DNA of 64,000 nt, taken from contig OZ038530.1 in assembly GCA_964036665.1 (NCBI GenBank), positions 21,722,001 through 21,786,000 on the forward strand, in the 5' to 3' direction. Numbering within the stretch: the stretch's first letter is position 1; each line of letters starts with the position of its first letter. The position numbers and the translations under genes are program-made. The notes under the pieces are model-generated. The model saw only the letters and a list, made by a program, of their open reading frames with translations, made no database searches and was not told where the DNA came from. The DNA comes from Gordius sp. MW1 (Eukaryota; Nematomorpha; Gordioida; Gordea; Gordiidae). This document shows, piece after piece, positions 47,241-59,700 of this stretch.

Positions 47241-47490
47241 AGTTGTGGCCTAAGTTTTTGGAGATATTTTATTTTATTTGGTGTTGTTGTAATTCCTATT
47301 TCATAAGCAGTTTTAATAATATTTTAAACGTGTTGTCGCCATTAAGTTCCGTTATAATAATATCATCAATGAACCTGGCTGTGTCTGGAATCCCAGATAA
47401 CAGATTACTGATATATCTTTGTAATATCAGTGGGATTGAATTCGAAATTAATCTTTCGGCAGGCACAGAAATTGCAGGAAGCTTAAAAAA

Positions 47491-48935
47491 TCTTTAGTTA
47501 GTCTGTTTTACCCTATGGTTTTACCAATTTAAAATATTAGTATGAAACAGAATGATGTAACTGTTGCGAATTTTGAATATGTTTTAGTAATAATACTTCT
47601 TTATCAAAACTCAGGTCTGTATGTTCATATTTTATTAATGCTCAGGATATAAATATGTAATAAATACATTAAATAATTATTTAACAACCCTAAGGAGATA
47701 AACAAATTTTATGCCGATATCTATTTAATATTGATTAAACTTTGGTGTGTAAAATCTAATAGTAAAGGAATCCCATATATATTAATTTACATTGAACATC
47801 CTAAATTTAGATCATACAAAATTGAAATATAAACTAAATTTAGTATATGATTATGATGGCAAATAAAGAAGATTTTAAGTAGACTCGACCAAAATCTCGT
47901 CTCGTCTCGAGTTCAAATTTCTCGTCTCGATCTCTACTCAATTTTTCAAATTCCCGTCTCGTCTCGGCCGAGATTTTTCTTAATTTTCCACATCAGTACC
48001 ATATTTATGAAAACGATGAATAATGCGAGATTTAGTATTGTGATGATGAAAATGTGGGTAAAGGAATTAATTAATTCAGCTTAGGAGGGTACAGGTTTTA
48101 TATATATTATTTCGAGTCTAGGAAGAGTACGCGCAGATGGTGCGCCTCTTGACTCATGAGATCAAAAGTCTTTGATCTTAAAGAGATCTGCTAATATCAT
48201 AAACATATCAAAAAGATAAATCAATTAATGCGGCTAAAATGAAAAAAATGGGGAGGCACGCGCTTTACAAGATGTGTGGGGTAATTGCACGTGGGATACT
48301 ACAATCAAAACTCTTACCCTAAAATCATTTATATATTTTCGGTTGCATGGCTGAATAAAAATTCTGGGATCATTAATTTAGTAATACTGATCTGGAATAT
48401 ATTTTTACCTATACAATAAAACTATAATAAAGACTAAAGATTCGAATTTGAATAATTAATCATAAGCTGTTATTAAATTGGAAGAATAAGTAGAATTAGG
48501 ATACAAGTGATGCAAAGGTCATAAACTAGATTGTCTTGATTTATTGTATGCTAATAAAGTCGCGCTATTAATGTTTTTGAAAATTTATTATTTTTTATAT
48601 ATGGAGTCATTGCTTATTAGGGGAGTAAAAAGTATTGAAAGAATTGGATTTCACGACAAAATATATTGGTGCAATTTACCAGTTTAATCAACTACAAGTA
48701 TGCTATCGCTGGGCAAAAAGATAATTTACGTGGTTTTATGGTTAGAGAATAACTAAAAAATGTGTTCTATGATAAATTTATATTTTGACGCTAACATAAA
48801 TAAACTTGATACAATGTGAAAAACTTCTCCCTCCCACCCTTAATAAAATTAGCTGCGTGTTTATTCAAAATCTAAGGTCACATCTCATATGAATTTGCGT
48901 TTACCAATAAACATATATGATAAATATTAAGGATA
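47491..48935. other. AT-rich DNA with a TCTCG-rich patch
   Basis: No gene is recognised. At 47880-47975 there is a degenerate run of tctcg/ctcgt units. The remainder shows no structure I can support. Confidence 0.4.
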
Positions 48936-48939
48936 AAAT

Positions 48940-49692
48940 GCATAGGCGTAGTGAGGGTTGCCACATGGGGGGGGGGGGTTTCCAAAAAAATTTTTTGTGA
49001 TACTATTAAACAAAAATTTATTAAGCTTATATACAGTAGTGACGGTGGTAGGACTATCTAATTAAGAGGGGGGGTCTATTTTGTGACAAAGAATTTCGAT
49101 TAAACAAAAACTTATTAAAATTATATAAATTCAATATGTACGATAGGATTTGGTCAAAAATACATTAATAATATCTTCAGAGACGCAAATTGCAAAGAGC
49201 TCTCTTCAATTTTTCTGTTTGCGCTGATTAGGGCCATTGTTTAAACTAAACACTTGTATTGGCCTTTTAATCTTAAATTTCTCACCAAAACCAATAATTA
49301 TCCCGCCCGGGACCGTTTAAATGAAATTTTAAGCTCAAGTTCTCCCCGCTGCTAAAATATGGCTTGTATCAGCATCTTCCTCGTTTAATTTAGAGGTTGA
49401 GATAATTTTTTAGAGAACCAATTAAGGATTAAATTTCTTCTTATTAGAAAACACGCACTCGGGACATGAATTTTTTGTATAAATAATGTTATAATTATCA
49501 GATTTTATCTTAAATGAAATATCATGTTAATAAGATAATATATTATTTCTATATGCGCAACACACACAAGACTTCTTATAATTTTTCCCCATTAAATTTA
49601 AAAAAATTTTTATTTATTTTTGTCAATGGGGGGGGGGGGGGGGAGGGGTCCTAACCCGAAAACCTCCCCCCCTTCCCTACGCTACTGATAAA
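48940..49692. mobile_element. Possible inverted-repeat element, gcgtagtgaggg ends with G runs
   Basis: The left end ataggcgtagtgagggttg is followed by a run of about 13 G. The right side has a run of about 18 G, aacctccccccc and then ccctacgctactgat, which pairs with the left end. The ends resemble but differ from family A. The 750-bp interior has no coding frame. Confidence 0.5.
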
Positions 49693-50014
49693 ATGACTAA
49701 AACTATGTATAAAATAATGTTCAAAATTTAACGATATGAAGTATGTAGAAATGATTAGGTTGCAGGCTTAAAAGTAACATGTTAGAATAAAATTGCTTCG
49801 AGAAAACTTATATTTTTGTTTTTAAAAACTATTGTTAGGCATTCTTCTGCTGGTTAAATTTTTAGCAAAGTTTTGTGTGTGGAGTTAAATGACTCCTTGT
49901 AAAAGTCAGTTACTTTATCAGAAATTCAAAATCTGAAAAATATAGTCATATTCCCAGTGATACATAATAAAAATGTAAGCATTAATTTTTATAATATATA
50001 CCCTTAATTTAAGT

Positions 50015-52527
50015 ATGTCCGATCTTTTGTATTCAAACTTTCAAGATCCAAATTCCAGTCGATATGAAAAAAGTTTGGGATTGCTTACCACAAAGTTTGT
50101 TAATTTACTTCAAGAAGCTAAAGACGGAATTTTAGATCTCAAATCAGTTAAATCTTTTTCGATTGTAATTAATTATAATAATTAGGCTGCTGACATATTG
50201 TCAGTGAGGCAAAAGAGAAGAATATATGACATTACAAATGTCCTGGAAGGCATTGGATTAATAGAAAAACGTTCAAAAAATAGCATTCAATGGAAGTAAG
50301 AAAGAGTAGCAATGTGTATCATATAATTCCTTTAATAGGGGTGGAGGTCCTGGATCAGATTCACCAGAAATGTTTCAAAAATTAAATATGCTTAAGAAAG
50401 ATATATTAGACTTGGATGCTTATGAAAACAAGATGGATGCAATGCTTAATATAGCCCAACAAAATATCAAAAATATTTTACAAGAAGATTCCCACAAAAA
50501 ATATCCTTTTATTATAAAAAACTTTATTTTATTAAATATCATAAATGTGGTTTCTTAACTCTTGCCAAACATTTTTATGTGTAAAACCCGAAGAAATATT
50601 TCAACAATATGGGGAAAATAATACCCTTATGTTTCTGAAATTACCTATGGATGCAAAATTGGAGCTAGATTCTAAAAAAATGGTAATGTACCCTATTATG
50701 TTTATTATATTTCATTTATTAACAACTAAATTATAATTAATATTTTGATCAAATTACTATTTGTTGTCATCCTTAATAATTCTTTTGATATCATTTTTAT
50801 ATAAAAATCTAGATTTATTAATTTAATTAGACATTTTATTACTTTAAATATTTGGATTAATTTTAAATGATTAAAAATTAATGTAAAACTATGATAAAAT
50901 AACAAAGAATTTAACCTAATCAAAATTGAAACATAAAACTTTACCAACCATGGTTTTAGTAGGAAGGGCTTGCATTCAGAGAGCTATATTAATTATGGCG
51001 TATTTTACTCTAAATTGATTCAGATTAATCAACAGGCAATTTTTTAAATCATTTGTTGGTTAGGGTTTGATTTAAGTTGTGCTGGCCCAATTATTTTATT
51101 GGACTGTGCTCCTTCAGGGCTTATCCACTTATAAATTAATAACCACGTTTTTCGAATTAAAATGATCGATAATATGTTTGCATTCATTTTTTTACTATAA
51201 AACAAGGCAATTTATAATTGGATATATGAGTTATATACATAATTGGTTGAGAAATTTTAAAATAGAAACTTTACATTTAAAACTAATTTTCTTCTATAAT
51301 GTTACACGTATTTTACAGTCGGCGACACATCAATTAGGCGTGTACAGTCCTACCAGACCCATTTCAGTATTCGTAGCCGATGCTAGCACATTAAGAAAAT
51401 ACAAAGAAACACCCAACGGTACTTGTTGTGCCAAAGAAGTTCTCACACAATCAATGAACACCGAAAAATTCATTACACTCACGTCTTGCGATAAATCGTT
51501 ATCTATAAAATTCCTCAATTCCCAAATACCCCCTCCACCACCCAGCGACGATCTTCATGAATCCCATCCGGAACGCCCGTTTGATTCTAACTCTCCTCTC
51601 CCACAAATTAAAAACGAACGTGCGAGTCCAATAGAAATTTGCAATAACGTTAAAAGGGTTAAAGTGGATGAAGATGATTCGCTTCTACCATCCACCTCAG
51701 ATATCGTACCACTCCCCACCGTGCTTAATAACAAGTGAAATATTGAGCTACATTACTTTGGCTCGTTTTATTTTTAGTCTAGCACAAATTAAGGAATATT
51801 TTTAACATTGCTCAAAAAAGGAACACTCTCGAACCTTAGCTTTTACACTGCGTTTCTTAAAGCAGTTTAATAATCACGTTCTTGCTTTTATATGTCGTTT
51901 CACCATTATGTAGACACGTCATATCGACTCCCAACTTAAACCACACTATGGAAACGAGGAGTAAGACGGGTAGTCAAACCAAGTCGATTTTCATGAAAAA
52001 ATTTCAGGTATTTGAATTAAATTGGTTATATATGAACGTTTTGTCTGCAGGTCTTTGACGATACCACCCCATCCAAAATGGTCAATCAACAAATTCTCAA
52101 TAATTTGGGTACACTTCTAAAAAATGAATTTTAATTTGATTTTTTTAATTAGCCTTGACAACCAATTATTCTCTAAATTCGCCCAAACTCAACATAAGCC
52201 TCAACAGTAGTTTTATTTTGAATGAACTGGATGGCTCTCTCCTCTGTGGAATATATCCCAAAAGTAATTAATGTTTTTAATGCAACTAATTTATATTTTA
52301 TAGTTGACGAGCATAGCAACGAAGACCTTTACGCCTCAGCTGAAAGTAAAGTTTATCAAAAATAGATGCATTATACTTACTTTTTTTTAGCATATTCGCC
52401 ATTGTTAAGGCTTTCCCCGCCCTTGACCGAAAGAGATTACTTATTCAATCTAGACGAGTCTGAGGGAGTTTGCGATTTCTTCGATATAAAGCAGTCCGAA
52501 CACAACGACGGCTGCCTAAATTATTAG
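50015..52527 (+). CDS. E2F transcription factor, E2F4/5-like, complete, ten exons
   Basis: Exons are 50015-50146, 50186-50295, 50339-50500, 50571-50682, 51319-51734, 51914-52007, 52051-52108, 52153-52263, 52304-52345 and 52391-52527 (TAG), giving 457 residues. E2F proteins pair with DP and control cell-cycle genes. The winged-helix domain spans roughly residues 16-81 with [20 protein letters not shown], the DNA-contacting [15 protein letters not shown], and KNSIQWKG. A coiled-coil and marked-box region follows ([17 protein letters not shown]). The last exon has the pocket-protein binding motif: [15 protein letters not shown] then [13 protein letters not shown]. The early start and late motif fit the E2F4/5 class. 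Nine introns are present: six of 39-45 bp, one of 70 bp with AT-AC ends, and two larger ones. The exon 6 start could also be 51959, same frame. Confidence 0.92.
50147..50185 (+). other. 39-bp intron in E2F
   Basis: It starts gttaaatc and ends taattag. Its removal joins DLKS to AADILSVRQ, the conserved E2F order. Confidence 0.8.
50501..50570 (+). other. U12-type AT-AC intron in E2F
   Basis: The intron begins ATATCCTTTT, matching the minor-spliceosome donor, and ends CCAAAC. TTTCTTAACT at 50551-50560 matches the U12 branch site, about 12 bases before the acceptor. No GT-AG pair in this stretch restores the frame. Removing these 70 bases joins DSHKK to FLCVKPEEI in register with the conserved E2F region. 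Confidence 0.9.
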
Positions 52528-53080
52528 TTTCGAAAGAAACAGACTATCGGCTAATCATAGCTCTCGCTAGCTTTTCCCCATTGTATACACCACGTATGGC
52601 AACGGGGCAATACTACGCTCGAGCTTTGACAAATATATATTTTGGACGCGAAGTCACACGACCCCCTCAATTATACACATATGCATCGCCTTCATTATAC
52701 ATCTATCTATATATTTTTATGAATATTTTGTATGTCTGCTGACTACAAATTTATTTTTTCTACGCCATTATACACCTCAAAATTATATATAATACGCGTT
52801 CGATTATTTTTATAATTAAGACCGAATCATCGATTGTTCGCATGTTGGTAGAAGAGAGAAGAGTATTTATTAATATAGTATTAAATGAGATGCGTTTGTT
52901 AAACATTAATAGAACCAATTGACTAATTAAGATTTGGAATTATACCCTAATATAAACGATGTGGGTAAACAACAAAAGAGGGGGTTAAATGGTCCTCTAC
53001 ACCCCATTAAATTTTCTATCGACGTAAGCATTCATTTTGTATCGCGATTATCAATAACGGAGAGGTAGTGTTGAGTGTAA

Positions 53081-53290
53081 TTAGTATCCATCCTTGAGGA
53101 CGGGATTAATGTTGAATGAGGTAACTTGTTCAGACATAGATCTCCCCCCGCCTCGGGACCTTCTAAATCGATTGCTGTTCCCATCGCTCCTCACGTACTC
53201 CCCTATCAACCCGAAAGGCGAGTCTGGTAAGTAATTAGCTACGTTTTTCCCTTCTAAAATTGATAGTAAAAACACAAAAAGAGGGCTTGC
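53081..53290 (-). CDS. Possible terminal coding exon of an unidentified gene
   Basis: After a good acceptor (ttttgttcag on the minus strand) there are 69 codons then TAA. The peptide begins LASPLFVFLLSILEG, hydrophobic, and goes on to a low-complexity basic tail with FRRSRGGGRS. Base composition is less AT-rich than its surroundings. I do not recognise the family. It lies between the convergent E2F and NPEPL1-like genes. It does not splice in frame from the last NPEPL1-like exon. A possible preceding exon on the same strand near 53585-53655 is too weak to call. Confidence 0.3.
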   Translation of the reverse strand, partial: ASPLFVFLLSILEGKNVANYLPDSPFGLIGEYVRSDGNSNRFRRSRGGGRSMSEQVTSFNINPVLKDGY

Positions 53291-53738
53291 CAACTGAACA
53301 AAACGAGGATCGTTTCATTATAAAATTTAACAATTATAAATTTACCTATTTCCGGATTAACAATGGGGTACACTGCCTTAAGGCATGAGAGATAGTTATC
53401 AAAATGCTGGATTTAAGTGACAAAATAAATTTTTTCAAATAATGCAAACATTTTTATATTCTAAAGTCATCCATAATCATTAAAACCTTTCTGTTAGGAA
53501 TTACGATCGCTTTGCAATTATATTACCTAACACTTTTTTATTTTATTTAAAAAATTATTGCTTTCACATAAATAAAAGAATAGAAGACCCATTGGTTTGA
53601 CGAGAGAGGAAAAAATTTTAAAGTGCGAATCCCTCCCCACAAATCGAGTTAAGACGCGGTTCCGCAGCTCCTACCTTTAAAAATAGCAATTATCTATGCT
53701 AAAATGATCTTAATCTAGTATTTCTCTTAACTAATTGA

Positions 53739-56700
53739 TCAATACCCTAAATTATTGAATATACTAAACAAACCTGGTTTTCCATTAACATCCATTTTTT
53801 GGGAACCTGCTAATTCTTTGGAATTTATCGGTACTTCAGGCAAGCTTTTCATATCGACGGGACATAGATCATTTAGGTAAGGATCTTGCGAACCGAACCC
53901 GAAGAGTGTCAGTAACAAAGCTACTCCGTAACCAGTTGCTCTTTCACCCTTATTAAACATACATACAAAATAAATCAAATTAGACATACTAAGCCAAACT
54001 AAAATTTCGCATAACGAGTTAAGAAAAACGTTTTAAAACATTGGGATAAATACAAAAAGTTTATAGTGTTCAAATATATAACATAAGCCTTAGAATCTAT
54101 TAAATGTATCTGCCCTCAAGACTATGGTATTTGGCATCCAGCTTTCTCTGATTATTATTTGTTAACTATAATCTACAACAAAGGGTTTTATATCTTGTTT
54201 AATGAATAGTCACATATAGAATTATACCATTATAACTATCACAAAAATGAGTATTCAACCTATGGCGGATATGATTAACGAAAATCGGCTAAGGTGGTAT
54301 GGGGGCATATACTAAGAAGGGAGACGAATGATGTAAGTCTCGAAAACAGTAGTGGACATGGAGGTACCGGGGAAGAGAGGAAGAGGACGACCTCGTGTCA
54401 CGTGGAAAGGGCAAGTTGACAAAGTTAAGAAATCTAAGAAGATTGTTCGACACATGACACTTACCCGATCAAAATGGAGGAAACTCATAAAACAAACCCC
54501 TCGACCGTGGGACCAAATACGTTATAAAGAAAAAGAAAAACTGTATACTCATCCACGGCGCTATTTGCGAACGTCCTAATTAGAGAATGTTCCACTTATA
54601 AAGATAACTTTATTAAAGAAATGTTAATTTAAACAAGAAATAGCATATACCTGTGATATGGCCCGTTTTAAAACATATCTTCGAGCAAATTTTACGTTAA
54701 AAACGCTTTAAAAATCAGTTAAGAAAATTAAAATTACGGAATGAACGGGCGCAGCTATGTCATAATGTGCCCAAATGCCTTGATATTCAAAACCATTCTT
54801 CAAATGGGAAGCTATAAAGAGGGCGGCACACGAAGATTGAGCATTATTCCTGTCCTATCAATAGATGGAATAGAAACAAAATCAAATCATACTTTCAATT
54901 TTAAATTCATTTATAAATAAATTTTTCCAAAATATCTGTTATTTATTCAACTAAGGGCTTAATAAACTTCAACACAAATATGGTTTTACCCTTTTTAAAT
55001 CCTATTAAAAACAACTCTTAATTTTATCCTATATTTAATGATTTCAACGTATAACAGAAGTATTTATTCGTGAAGGCAAAAACAAATTTTACGGCCACAG
55101 AATTTTTCATGTCGGCGATGGCGCTATTAAATTCGCTAAAATGTAATTCCGGACTATAGGGGAGTGGAAAGACCAAATCACCGCTCAGTCTGCCCGCCTT
55201 GACGCTATAATTTTCCCTAAAAATTAGTCAAAACAAACACAATATTTATAAAAACTTAGTTATTCAATATGAGAAATTTAAAGCCTTTTTACAATATTTA
55301 AAATAGTTCTTCAACCATATGCTTCCCGTTAAAAATAAATGTAGTTTCATTAAAATTTAAACTTGCGATATATGTTCAAATCGTTGATTATCTTATACAA
55401 AAAAATTTAAAAATTTTTCGAGTAAAACTACCATTCTGAGTTATTGGTCACTATGGCAGCGTGGTACTTGCCCACCGAAATACCTTGGGCACCAGTTAGG
55501 GTGGCCATATCAATTATAATATCAGCTGCTAGGTCGTGACTAGCGTACGCTACCTATGTAAATAAAATATTTGATTCAAATTAATCATTTAAATTAAATC
55601 AAAAACTATTTTAAAGTAGCGAACAGCTGATTTTTGCATTAAAGTTTATTGGGTACATGCGCACTTTTGTGTTGTAAAGATCACAAAAGCTATCAAACAT
55701 TAAGGAATTATCTTTCCTTGCGTATTAATAAAATGGAGCGTTGAGTTTAACATGGCGGCGCCTGCATGCCTTTAATAATAATCAGCTGATCGCCTATCTA
55801 TATAGCATTATTAGTACCCCGTCGGCAAGGACTAAACGACCCTCCGCATCGGTATTATTTATTTCTACGGTCCTTTGATAAACAAGATAATAACAATATA
55901 CATAATAGTAAAATTTGGATGATATAATTTAAGAAATATTCTAGAAAAATCTATTAAAATATAAAACATGAATGATATTTGCTAACTTTCCAGAATACAA
56001 ACGATGTACGTCATCGGGACGAGTTGCATTGGGCCCTACAGAGTTTTCTGCCAAACAAAATACGGCGTGGAGGGTATGCTTAAAACCCTGGAAAAAATAA
56101 ATTTTTATAAAATTAACTTTAGACTAGAGAGACTGCTCATCAACTTTAAATAAGTGTGTACCGATTTTCCGCCATTTTGAAATGTGCACAGATAAGGGAA
56201 GGACATGTAGATTATAGTAATTTGGTTTAAAAGTAATAAATAAATGTTGAACTAGTTAAACATTAGAAACAGCATTTTAAAATATATGTCATTTATACAC
56301 TTAAAAATAAAAATATTGTGATGACGTGATGTTAAAGCAATTTAGGGGCCATCTGCATTTTATCAAATAATCATTTATTAAAATTCTCATTATTTATTTA
56401 TTTATTAACTAATGAGTAAGGTAAATTCACCTTTTATGTTTTAACAAGGGTGTAGGTACATTGCAGAAAGACATGGGTGATAGTTAAATTCAAAATGGTG
56501 GATGTAATGGTACACATTTTACCATATGAAACATATGACTTGAGCAGTCTATGTATAATTTTACATAAAATGATTAAATTTTATACCATTTTGACACAGG
56601 CGTAAAAGGCACCTAATATGGCTGCCGCCCCACCACAATCCCTTTTCATTCCTGGCATAGCCGTCTGTCAATTGTAAAATTGTAAATAAAAACAATCGTT

Positions 56701-59700
56701 TAATATAAATAATAACGAATCATAAAAATTAAGTTGCTTTCATATAAAGTACATTATAAAACATATATACTAAAAAGCAAATTAGCCACTCATGCCATCT
56801 AATTACAATTAAGGCTTGTTTTAGTGTTGCAAAAACGGCTGGGTTTTGTTTGGTCGATCTTTGGTTTCACGTTTTAGTCCACTAAATATAAACAAACCAT
56901 AGATTTTTTGGACTGTTTTTCTTGGTAGTATAAATTGGACAAATCTTTGGACTATTTATGTTTAGTCGACCAAAAGTCAGCCAAACAAAATCTAGCCGTT
57001 TTTGCAACACTACCGTGTTTTTAGAAGCAATATTTCATTTTTCAAAGCAAGCGTTATATAAAATGAAAGAATTAATTAAATTTAACCAACAAAAATTTTT
57101 AAAATTATGCTTTAATTTAATCATTATTATTTTTGAAAATTAAATTCAAATCGGGGGCACTTTCGATTTTATGGATAGTCCGCCGGTGTCGTAAACTATG
57201 CCCTTGCCGACCCAGGCCAAGGTCAACGAACTGCCTTCGATCACGTGACTCAAAGTCACAAGGGCCGGAGGATTGACGGCCGCCTTACCGACCCCGTATA
57301 TTCCTGCAAGCAGACGATAAAAAAGATGAAATCAACTATATTTAGATTTTAAAAATTTAATTCGATACGTGAGAAGTCGAATAAATATTTAAACCAGATT
57401 ACTATTATTGTTGACAGATGTTTGATATGTACTTAGTTTTATTTAGAAATTTATAAGCTAAAAATATATTTATAAAATATTCCGGCTAATTTAACAATTA
57501 AAAAATAACTAAAACAAATAACGGTTTAAATCCAACTAAGACTAACGGTTGACTTGGGTCTGTTTTTCAAATATCGACTAAGCCTAAAGGTCGCCTAATA
57601 AGAAACAGACCAAAATTTATGGTCCGTTTATGTTTAATCGACTAAAACCAAAGGTCAATCAAACAAAACCCAAAGCCGTTTTTACAACACTAATACTCTT
57701 TATTATAGTATAGTAATAGTAACAAAAATATCGCATTTTTAGGATAAACATTTAGCAAAGTATCACTTTTAATGTGAAATAGAAGAAATCAATTATTTGA
57801 ATAAATTTATTTTAAAGAGTATGGGAACTAATATTAGAAATTATTAGTAACAATTCAAAAACATTAATTTTTTTTTTGAATTGACATGCTTTATTAAAAA
57901 AAAGTATTAAATATATAGTGGAATTAATAAAAAAGATACATCCGTTCCGGCCTTCGGCCCTGGTGGGAAGGGAAGAAGGGAGGGAGGGGAGGGAAGGGGG
58001 AACGAAACTCATCTATACTCCGTATAAGCGTAGCATATTTGCTATGCAATTTATGGGCGAGAAATATGGGAAGGGGCGAGAACGCCTATGGGGGGGGGGG
58101 GTAAAAAATGCAAAATGATTAGTTATTTATTTATACAATCATTTAAAAAGTTGAATTTTTGTCAAACCTGCTATAAAACATTTATTAATCTTTATTTATT
58201 GAGGAATAGGTTTTCTTTCATTCAATTTTTTTATCAACTTTTAAATTAATCAAAATGACGAAAGGAACGCAAATAGAGGGTATGACCTTGAAAAAGCCAA
58301 TAGTCATCCTTCCAAAACGTACAACTTTCAATTTAGAGTTTTGTGAAACTGTATATAAATTTAAACAATTTGGTGTAGACGACCCATAATTTAAATTATC
58401 ACTATAGACTCTATTCATATCATGCGCATATGTATAGTATAAACAAGATATTAAAAAGACGAAAAAATTTTCCAATCAGACCTTGGCTATTGGTCATTTT
58501 TTCCATCACTTTGGCCAATGGTAATTTTTTCTAATGGTCAGCAAACAGCCATAACTAGCCTATAATTATAATCTAAAAAAAATCGATTTTAATCTCACTT
58601 CGGTCAGTGGTCATTTTTTCCATTGGTCAGTAACCAGCAGACTGCCAAATACAGGCCAATAATTATAATATAGAGAAAAAAATTTATCTCACTTTGGGTC
58701 ATTTTTATTGGTCAATAGCCAGGACACGGTCAAAAAGGATATAAATAAATAAAAGACGGAAAAAATGAGAAGAAAAAAATTCGATTCACAATTTGGCCAA
58801 TGGTTATTTTATTCATTGGTCAGTAGCCAGGACACGGTCAAAACATTATCAATGGTATTAACAAGAAAAATGTATTAATAAAAAAAAATTAATAAAATTT
58901 GCCATCTTCGGGATTTGAACCCACATCAGTAGAGGCATAAACCTTTGTAGGGGGGGGGGGCACAGGGACCCATATAAGTAGAGGCATAGGCCCTTGTAGG
59001 GGGGGGGCATAGGTAATTATCAATGTTAAGCAAATATAGTAATTCAAAAAACGAAAAAAAAAATCTCAAATCACAATTTGGCCAAAAGTCATTTTATTCA
59101 TTGGTCAGTATCCAGGACACCGTCAAAGTCATATTATCAATGTTATTAACAAGAAAAATATATTAATTTAATTTAAAAAAAAATTTTGCTCTCTCCGGGT
59201 AACGAACCAGCAATTCAGAACGTTCGCCGGGATTTGAACCCACATCAATAGTTACCTTTTTTGAAATTGAATATAAGGGAATTGGCTAAATAAATTTATT
59301 GTAGCGTTGTTGGAAAAGGGGAGAAAAAAATATCTGTTCTTAGAGGATGGCATGCAGGCATAGATATGTGGGGTGGGAAGTTTGCAATGATAACAACCTT
59401 AAAGAATACAGTGTGGAGGGGGGACTGCAAATAAACTATAAAATTTCGATTCACAATTTGGCCAATGTTCATTGGTTAGTAGCCAGCGGACGGCCAAACA
59501 AAGTCATATTATCACTGGTATTAACAAGAACAATATATTTTTTTAATTTAAAAAAAAAAATTTTGCCCTCTCCGGGTATCGAACCAGCAATTAAGATATA
59601 CATCAGCAAGTCAGCAATCTAAATTAAAAACAAATAATAGATGGCGGTATAAAGGAGGGAACCAAGACATCATATAGCATGATAATTAGATAAAGACGAA

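Larger units (their letters stand above)
42538..47490 (-). mobile_element. Decayed Gypsy-type LTR retrotransposon, 5' truncated and split
   Basis: On the minus strand, in order, are: reverse transcriptase with RFIDDIIIT near 47365, the post-RT segment with GIPPTEENI near 44765, an RNase H start (VFYIDACKIGLGAIL) near 44480, an integrase core (DRVHIDLAGPINYKYW) near 43690, a purine tract (TTGTGGGGGATTG, complement of 42653-42666) and a 3' LTR. The order is that of K02A2.6-like Gypsy elements. Stops and frameshifts occur throughout, and gag, protease and the 5' LTR are absent. The gap of 2.45 kb between two parts of the polymerase that should be adjacent is a separate insertion. It is old, non-functional DNA. 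Confidence 0.8.

Noticed and set aside
50545..50736. Separate open frame starting ATG at 50545 in the E2F gene
   Set aside because: Its start lies inside the U12 intron; the conserved part begins only at 50571, the spliced exon boundary.
53761..53948. Alternative splice from the last NPEPL1-like exon to the exon at 53290
   Set aside because: A GT is available at CCAG/GTTTG, but the resulting frame hits a stop early in the downstream exon.
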